DNA of 64,000 nucleotides from Nannobrachium achirus (lineage: Eukaryota; Chordata; Actinopteri; Myctophiformes; Myctophidae), in contig OY997641.1 of NCBI GenBank assembly GCA_963921795.1, positions 72,991,272 to 73,055,271 of the forward strand, written 5' to 3'. The notes beneath the pieces were generated by a model. It made no database searches. It was not told the origin of the DNA and was given only the letters and a program-made list of their open reading frames with translations. How positions within the stretch are numbered: the first letter of the stretch is position 1; each line of letters starts with the position of its first letter. The translations under genes and the position numbers were made by a program. Positions 58,023 through 64,000 of the stretch are shown here, piece by piece.

Positions 58023-59097
58023 CGAAATACAAATATTAATATCAATAATTCAACGTTAAGACAACCCGGTTCGAGAGTGGTGTCTTCGGATCGGTCTCGG
58101 TGAGACGGACGCAATGGCACCTTCCTGGTTTACGTAGGACTAAGGGAACCAGAGAAAGGCAATGGGGAAGTTCTCGAAGAAATATACAGCAAATGTGCTG
58201 GGGAATTTGTTGGTTGAAAAACTGAAACTAAAATAATCATAAGAAATCCAAATATGGGCCTAAAAATTAACAGACAGTTTCCTTGTACTCAGGGGAGTAA
58301 GGTGCACCCAGCTGTGCAGTGAATTTGAATTATAATATTGATGAATATTCAATATATTTATATATTAAAAATAAGATGTTTGTGAAAAAGTGAAACAATG
58401 TGAATAAGGGCGCTGCGACGTTGAGGAAGTGACGGCTAAGACGTCCTCGGAATTCCGAACGCAATGTTGCGCCATTCAAGGACGCCGGACGCACCATTCG
58501 GCCGGTATCGCACATTCCCCACTGAAAAAAATTAAAGATTAGCATTTATGTTGAATTTTTAATAACTTCCCGGAAAAAATCTTCCATACAAAAATGTTAT
58601 TTGCATTACGATCGCGTTGTCGAAATACAACTCGTTTGATTCACTTCGGGAAGTTTGGGGCGTGATAACTGTTATGTTATGTTATGTTATTACTACTCAT
58701 ACATATGTTGTTTTGCATATTATTGTAGGCCTATTGTCTTTTGTCATTGAAAGACTCGATGAACTGAATACAAAGGAATGCAATGGAAATGAGCCCTGGC
58801 TTTTTATTTTTTTTATTTTTTTTACAATGTCGTCAATTAAATGAAGTCCCCTCACATCTGTGGGCAAATTACATCCTGCACACAATTCCACATCAAACTC
58901 TGCTCTGAGTCTAATGATCATTACATCCTGATGTGAAAGAAAATGTGTCAAAAGAATAAAACATGACGGTTGTTATGCAGTTCTTTCTTTTTCTTTTTAC
59001 CCCTTGTTCTCCCCAATGTAGTAGTTATGCCAAATGATTCTTCCCCACACTCATTTCTCTCTTTTCACTGCTGTTGTATCCTACTGACTCACTAGTG

Positions 59098-59442
59098 CAG
59101 GGGTTTTCAAAGTGGGTGACGGGGCACCCTGGGGTGCCGCGACAGCAGTCCAGGGGTGCAAGATCATTTGATGATATTTGGACTTTACTCCAATTATTAC
59201 TTATTAATTAACAATATATATTTAGTATAATTTTAAACTTGAAGTAGGCCTATAGAGCAATTTTCAGTCAGTTCAAAGTCTTAACCAAAATGGCTATTAG
59301 GCCTATCTCACAACATAATCACTAAACTATGCTATAAACATAAGGTGCTGGGAGTGAAAATTATGAATATAATGTAGGGGTGCCTCGGATGAAAAGAATA
59401 TTTATAGGGGTGCCCTGAGCCAAAACAGTTTGGGAATCCCTG
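59098..59442. mobile_element. Non-autonomous hAT-type element, unit D
   Basis: Orthologous to 2050-2385, with CACTAGTG on both sides. Confidence 0.75.
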
Positions 59443-59539
59443 CACTAGTGAATCAGTCTGTCAGTCATTCAGTGACAGTTACACATCTCCTCCACCAGGG
59501 GGCGAAAGGCATTAAAGCAACAGTGCCTGGATCCATTAT

Positions 59540-59586
59540 TGCGCATGCGCTAAACACGTTGATCCGGAAGCCGGATCTTCCGGAAG
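59540..59586 (+). promoter_or_regulatory. Promoter block of zinc-finger copy D
   Basis: It has TGCGCATGCGC at 59540-59550 and CCGGAAG at 59564-59570 and 59580-59586. Confidence 0.55.
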
Positions 59587-59921
59587 TAGAATGTTTCTGG
59601 CGTGGCGTTTCCACAACAAAGGAACCGTTGGTGTTTCATGGTGGTTTTGGGACGCGACCAACAAACCTAAGCATAAAGGTGGTTGCCGGGGGGCAAGGAG
59701 CTCCGCTGTGTTCACTTGGACCGCGCGGAGGTGCTGAAAGTCGGGGGGACAGGACATAACTCGGACGGACTTTGCAACGCTCCACACGGGCTCGCTTTAG
59801 CTCGGCTGCGGTGTCTCACGTGTATCAAGTCCGCTTGAGTGTTGGTGTTTAGTTTCATGGTGGTTGGGACACAGCGCGTGGTGAAAAGCTTCTCATATTA
59901 AAAGGAGTTAAAACGCTTCAA

Positions 59922-60138
59922 ATGGAGTCTGTACGGCTGAAGATAAATGAACACATGACGTCGGTGGGAGAGGAGATATTGTGTGTTTTGGAAAAGCAAC
60001 AAAGTGTTGATGTTTGTCGCGTGAAGCTCGACGTCAGAGTGTTTGTGTTGGAGCGCCTCCGTGCGGCCGCAGAGGTCATGTGCAACCTCTTCCAGAGAGA
60101 GATGGAGACACTACACAAAACCCAACTACACACTGCAG
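59922..60138 (+). CDS. Zinc-finger gene copy D, exon 1 (partial gene)
   Basis: 217 nt, open, with the same start and phase as copy C. The donor reads GTATAG rather than GTATGT because a foldback insertion begins two or three bases inside the intron. That may weaken splicing. No later exon lies within the window. Confidence 0.65.
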
Positions 60139-60140
60139 GT

Positions 60141-60600
60141 ATAGAGAAACGAAGCCATGTCGTCATTTGTGCGTAATGTCGCCCTCTAGGGGGTTCATGC
60201 TGGTATTGTTTTGTATTCAAATCGCCATTGGGGAATTTGCGATCACCATATAAGAACTGTGTTAAAAATATAAACACACCATGTGCGCGTTTCTGTCAGC
60301 GGGGGGGTTCTGCATAGTTTATGATATTCATTCATATCTGATATAGCCTGTTGTAACTCGTTTCTAGCGTTTATTGTGTTACTCTTTGGGTAAATCTGTA
60401 CATTTCCACCTTAGTCGATGCTTCATATCCATTTGGGTCAATCCGAGAGCATGGTGTGTTTATATTTTTAACACAGTTCTTATATGCGGTAATGCAAATT
60501 CCCCAATGGCGATTTGAATACAAAACAATACCATCATGAACCCCGTAGATGGCGACATTTCACGCCATTTCACGGAAGTGACATCACACTTCGCTACTGA
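60141..60600. mobile_element. Foldback element abutting the exon 1 donor of copy D
   Basis: The inverted arms include ATGTCGCC...CTA, GGGTTCATG and TTGTATTCAAATCGCCATTGG on the left and their inverses on the right (60470-60560). Terminal bases and the target duplication are not clear. It is absent from units A-C. Confidence 0.65.
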
Positions 60601-60657
60601 ATGTCTGTTACACACACAACACCCAACTACACACTGCAGGTATGTCTGTTACACACA

Positions 60658-62968
60658 TAGCCCCATATAGAATTCGAGCGTAAGGCGGAGTTAGGGAGGA
60701 GTTTCGCTCCAGATGACGTATTTCCCGTCGCCATCCTCGAGGGACGTCACTTATAATAATAATAAGTGCACTACAACGTTTACACAACCTCCATGACGAT
60801 CCTATTACTGTATGTATTGAGATAGATTGTAGTAGGCTACAACAGTTATCATTAAAATAAACCATATCAAAGTGTGCGGGACATTTCTCTCTCAAAATAA
60901 CAACTTTTCTAGTGTTATTTATTATCCTGGTAAACATCATGGGTCTGTCTGACAGACAGCCTTGTTCATATTTTGTCTTTAAACAAAACTGTTTGCTCAA
61001 TCTCATTGTAGGCTATATCCTATAATATATTCAATAGATATATTTTTGACAGATTTACTGGCCTCAACCTCCTGTAATATGTATTAGCCTAGACACTTCA
61101 GTCAACTCTGCCACTTTACGCAGATCATCTGAGAGAGAACATTGTGGTCAAGCAAGGATCACTTTTTATTGAGAGAGAGAGAGAGGTGCGCTTTCTCTAA
61201 TAATCCAACAGAAGAGAAAGAGAGGGAGAGAAATGCTCAAGCCTATAATATATTAAATAGAAATATATGTGTTATGCCAAATTACAAAACCAAACCCGAG
61301 TGGCCCCGTAATTGTCTTGTCCAGTTCCGTCCCGTTCTGATTCCTTTTTTTTTTTTTTTTGAGACCTGTGACATTGTCCTGAAATCCGTTTATTTCCGAG
61401 GTTCAGAGAGACCCGAGCATTTAGCTTATGATTAGGCTATTAAAAGTCCATGCGTGCCTCTGCCTTTCATGTGGTGAGGTCTACTCAATCTAACATACTG
61501 TCTGCAGCTGTGTGAACTGATTGACAGGCACTGTCAGAAGTCAGAGCGGTGTAAACTTTATCATGTAATAATGTAGACTTATTATTGTCCAATGCTGCTG
61601 GTTGGTTGCCTAGGAATCTATAATATTAACATTCTCCCTAACAAAAGCCAGGGAGAAAGGAATGCTTTTAGGCTATTTTCTATCTACAGAGGTAAGTCAT
61701 TTTCCGTTTGTTTGTAATAGTTGTAGGCTAGAAAGAGAGAGAGAGAAAGAGAGAGAGAGAAATGGTCGAGTGAGCTCCACTTTGTATTGTGAGTAAGACG
61801 GGACCTGTGTTGCATTGCCGATTAAAATATAATCTCTTTAGGCCTAAACCTATTTATTAAACCACAATCGAATGTTGTTTACTTGTATAATGGGGACACT
61901 TTTTTTAATTGTAGGCTATTTTATATTTAGTCAATGGAAAATGTTTCAACATCTGATCTCTCAGTACTGTTGCTTCAAGTTTTTTTTTTTTTTTTTTTTT
62001 TTTTGACTGGTCCCCCTCGGCAATGGCGCTGGTTTTGTAGGCCGATAACTCCAAATCGGCCTACAAAACGTCATACGCACGTTCCTTATAGAACCTCACC
62101 CGTCGCTGCATACTGTTGTGCTCCGAGATGAGGTCCTAGAAACATGGCCGCTGGAATCGGGCGACAGCCTCCACATCACAGTTGGGAAACACACAAAACG
62201 AAATTTTGTCTAAAAAGTAACGGCAGTTCCGAGCTCCCAGACTGTAAAAACCTCACCTCGGTACATAAAACATGAACTGTGGCATGAAACAACCCCTTAA
62301 AATCGCTAGTTTTGTCAGCCGGTAATGTTTACTGTTAAGCATAGTAGCCCTGCAGCGGTCTTCTCTTACACCAGAAACACTCGAAGTGAAATAAAGAATT
62401 GACACAGAGACAGCTTCCCGTTGGAACTCAGTCGACACACAACTGAGGGCTGGTTTATTGATGCCGCTTAAATACCCACACACAAGTACTTCCGGGGTCA
62501 TTTCCGGGGTAATGCTTTCACAATAATAGTTCAGTAAATAACAAATTCAATTGAGATCATATATCATAACATTTACAAGCCTGGAAGTTGCAGCCGGAAT
62601 GGCAGCATTAGCGCCCTCTCTGGTCGAATGTCTGTTCGAATGCAGTGACGGTTGGGGCTACGTTCGACCAGAGAGGGCGCTAATGCTGCCATTCCGGCTG
62701 CAACTTCCAGGCTTGTAAACATTACCGGCTGACAAAACTAGTGATTTTAAGGGGTTGTTTCATGCCGCAGTTCATGTTCTATGTACCGAGGTGAGGTTTT
62801 CACAGTCTGGGAGCTCGGAACTGCTGTTACTTTTTGGACAAAATTTCGTTTTGTATGTTTCCCAACTGTGATGTGGAGCTTGTCGCCCGATTCCAGCGGC
62901 CATGTTTCTAGGACCTCATCTCGGAGCACAACAGTATGCAGCGACGGGTGAGGTTCTATATGGGGCTA
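60658..62968. mobile_element. 2.3-kb element with TAGCC ends and 9-bp duplication
   Basis: The ends are TAGCCCCATATAGAA and its exact inverse. The duplication TTACACACA is at 60649-60657 and 62969-62977. The right part (about 62083-62968) is itself a large palindrome whose arms include AGAACCTCACCCGTCGC and AACCCCTTAAAATCGC. The left 1.3 kb (60680-62000) is unrelated single-copy-looking sequence with GA and T runs and no recognised gene. It also carries a solo LTR. The structure resembles Mutator-like elements that carry passenger DNA, but no transposase is present. Confidence 0.7.
62333..62571. mobile_element. Solo LTR nested in the 2.3-kb element
   Basis: 239 bp starting TGTTAAGC and ending CATAACA, with duplication TTTAC at 62328-62332 and 62572-62576. 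The opposite arm of the host palindrome (TTGTAAACATTACC at about 62715) shows the empty site. Confidence 0.8.
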
Positions 62969-63013
62969 TTACACACACAACACCACACTACACACTGCAG
63001 GTATGTCTATTAC

Positions 63014-63046
63014 TAGCTCCTTTCGGAACTCCTCACTCAGGAGCTA
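63014..63046. mobile_element. 33-bp minimal element with TAGCTCC ends and 9-bp duplication
   Basis: It begins TAGCTCCTTTCGGAA and ends AGGAGCTA. The exact 9-bp duplication GTCTATTAC is at 63005-63013 and 63047-63055. It looks like an internally deleted form of 21743-21826. Confidence 0.7.
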
Positions 63047-63314
63047 GTCTATTACACACACAACACCACACTACACACTGCAGGTATGTCTGTTACACAC
63101 CCATCACCCAACTACACACTGCAGTGTCTGTTACACTTAAACGTAACTGTCTCAGAAGCTTAATTTCAAATATAAAGTGCTTATTCCATGGCCATAGATG
63201 TTGCAATTCTCTTCGGGTGGGTACAAGTAACCGTATCTTCAGTAGTGTGCAATAAAAATGCATTTTAATCTGAATGGTGGCCATTTTCCGCGTATTTCCT
63301 CCATATGTTTCAAC

Positions 63315-63315
<1 letters not shown>

Positions 63316-63346
<31 letters not shown>

Positions 63347-63503
63347 GACTTTATTAGAAGTTTGCATAGGAAAAGGTACAGTTTCATGACGGTACAGTTC
63401 ACTGGTACAAGGTCTACTAAAAGGAGATCCTAGAAAAGACTGAGCTTATTTCCACAGGAAACCATTTAAGTATCTCATATATAACACTGAATGACAGACG
63501 AAC
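63316..63503 (-). mobile_element. LINE 3'-tail fragment, intron 1 copy D
   Basis: Orthologous to 7182-7350, with a longer ATTG run (six repeats). Confidence 0.75.
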
Positions 63504-63748
63504 TACGCAACCCTATCGGTTGGGGTTGTTTCGAGGTCCCAGTAGACAGAGGCTAACCTGCCGACCCGAGTGAATGCTAACCTGCTCATGCAGGTAAACC
63601 CTAACATTAAGCTTAAACCTAACCCCTACCCTTACCCTAACCAGACTACTGGGACCTCGAAACAATAGAAATAACAAGATTCTGCCTTTGGTTGGGCAGG
63701 TGTACGGCACTCTGAAATGGCCACTCTTTATTGAAAGATACGGAAGGC

Positions 63749-63972
63749 AAGGGCGGCAGTGGCTCAGGGGTAGAGAAACCGTCATTAGAACACAGAGGGT
63801 TCCCGAAGGATTCCCAGTTTGATCCCGGACTCCCTCAGAGTTGGTGTTGAAGAGTCCTTGAGCAAGAACCCCTAGTTGCTCCCGATGAGCAGGTTGGTGC
63901 CTTGAATGGGTGAATGTAAATCTATGTAAAGCGCTTTGGATAAAGTCGCTATATAAATGCACCATTTACCAT
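63749..63972 (+). repeat. SINE-like repeat, intron 1 copy D
   Basis: Orthologous to 7619-7836. Confidence 0.65.
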
Positions 63973-64000
63973 TTAAGGGTACTTCTGCTGGCCTGAAGAG

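Larger units (their letters stand above)
31924..58435 (+). repeat. Tandem unit C (about 26.5 kb)
   Basis: This is the third and largest unit, swollen by a LINE, a Gypsy element, an autonomous hAT, an L1 tail, hAT MITEs and a pentamer satellite. It contains zinc-finger copy C and a disrupted antisense tail. Confidence 0.8.
58436..64000 (+). repeat. Tandem unit D (partial)
   Basis: The fourth unit, cut by the window end just before exon 2 would be expected. The last bases correspond to about position 7868 of unit A. Confidence 0.8.

Overview
The window is eukaryotic genomic DNA, almost certainly from a teleost fish of the spiny-rayed (acanthomorph) type. The evidence is multi-exon C2H2 zinc-finger genes with the N-terminal arrangement common in such fish, dense teleost-type hAT, L1, L2-like, Gypsy and SINE repeats, and long (GT)n and (CA)n tracts. 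Nothing bacterial or plasmid-like is present. No expression or database data were available, so exon models rest on splice signals, frame agreement and comparison between copies inside the window.

The window is a head-to-tail tandem array of at least four diverged units: A about 1387-18819, B 18820-31923, C 31924-58435, D 58436 to the end. Each unit carries, on the + strand, a TATA-less promoter block (a perfect NRF-1-type site and two CCGGAAG ETS-type sites) followed by a zinc-finger gene. In full form the gene has four exons, and all three introns are phase 1. Copy A is 3544-15015 (5 fingers, frame open, about 448 aa). Copy B is 20684-28602 (10 fingers, in-frame TGA in exon 2). Copy C is 34561-51261 (9 fingers, exon 3 deleted, frame kept, about 539 aa). 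Copy D shows only exon 1 (59922-60138) before the window ends. Because internal exons 2 and 3 begin and end in the same phase, losing either one does not break the frame.

Between zinc-finger genes, on the - strand, units A, B and C carry three small exons that join in frame. One is a 16-nt microexon. Together they encode a short tyrosine-containing tail that looks like the cytoplasmic end of an immunoglobulin-type receptor. Only the unit B copy is intact. No upstream receptor exons were recognised, so this may be an orphaned gene end carried along by the duplications.

The rest is mobile DNA in nested layers. Paralogous empty sites let many insertion boundaries be read to the base. The main ones are an autonomous-looking hAT with an apparently intact three-exon transposase (45642-49635), a defective Gypsy element with two identical 110-bp LTRs (36766-41156), a 5'-truncated non-LTR reverse transcriptase (32588-33724), an L1 tail (51604-52670), several non-autonomous hATs with 8-bp duplications, TTAA-site elements, a 343-bp TRIM-like element whose LTRs hold a tRNA-like sequence (19017-19359), and a group of palindromic elements with TAGC ends and 9-bp duplications in intron 1. 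Two minisatellites start inside exon 1 and exon 2 and repeat the 5' splice sites themselves.
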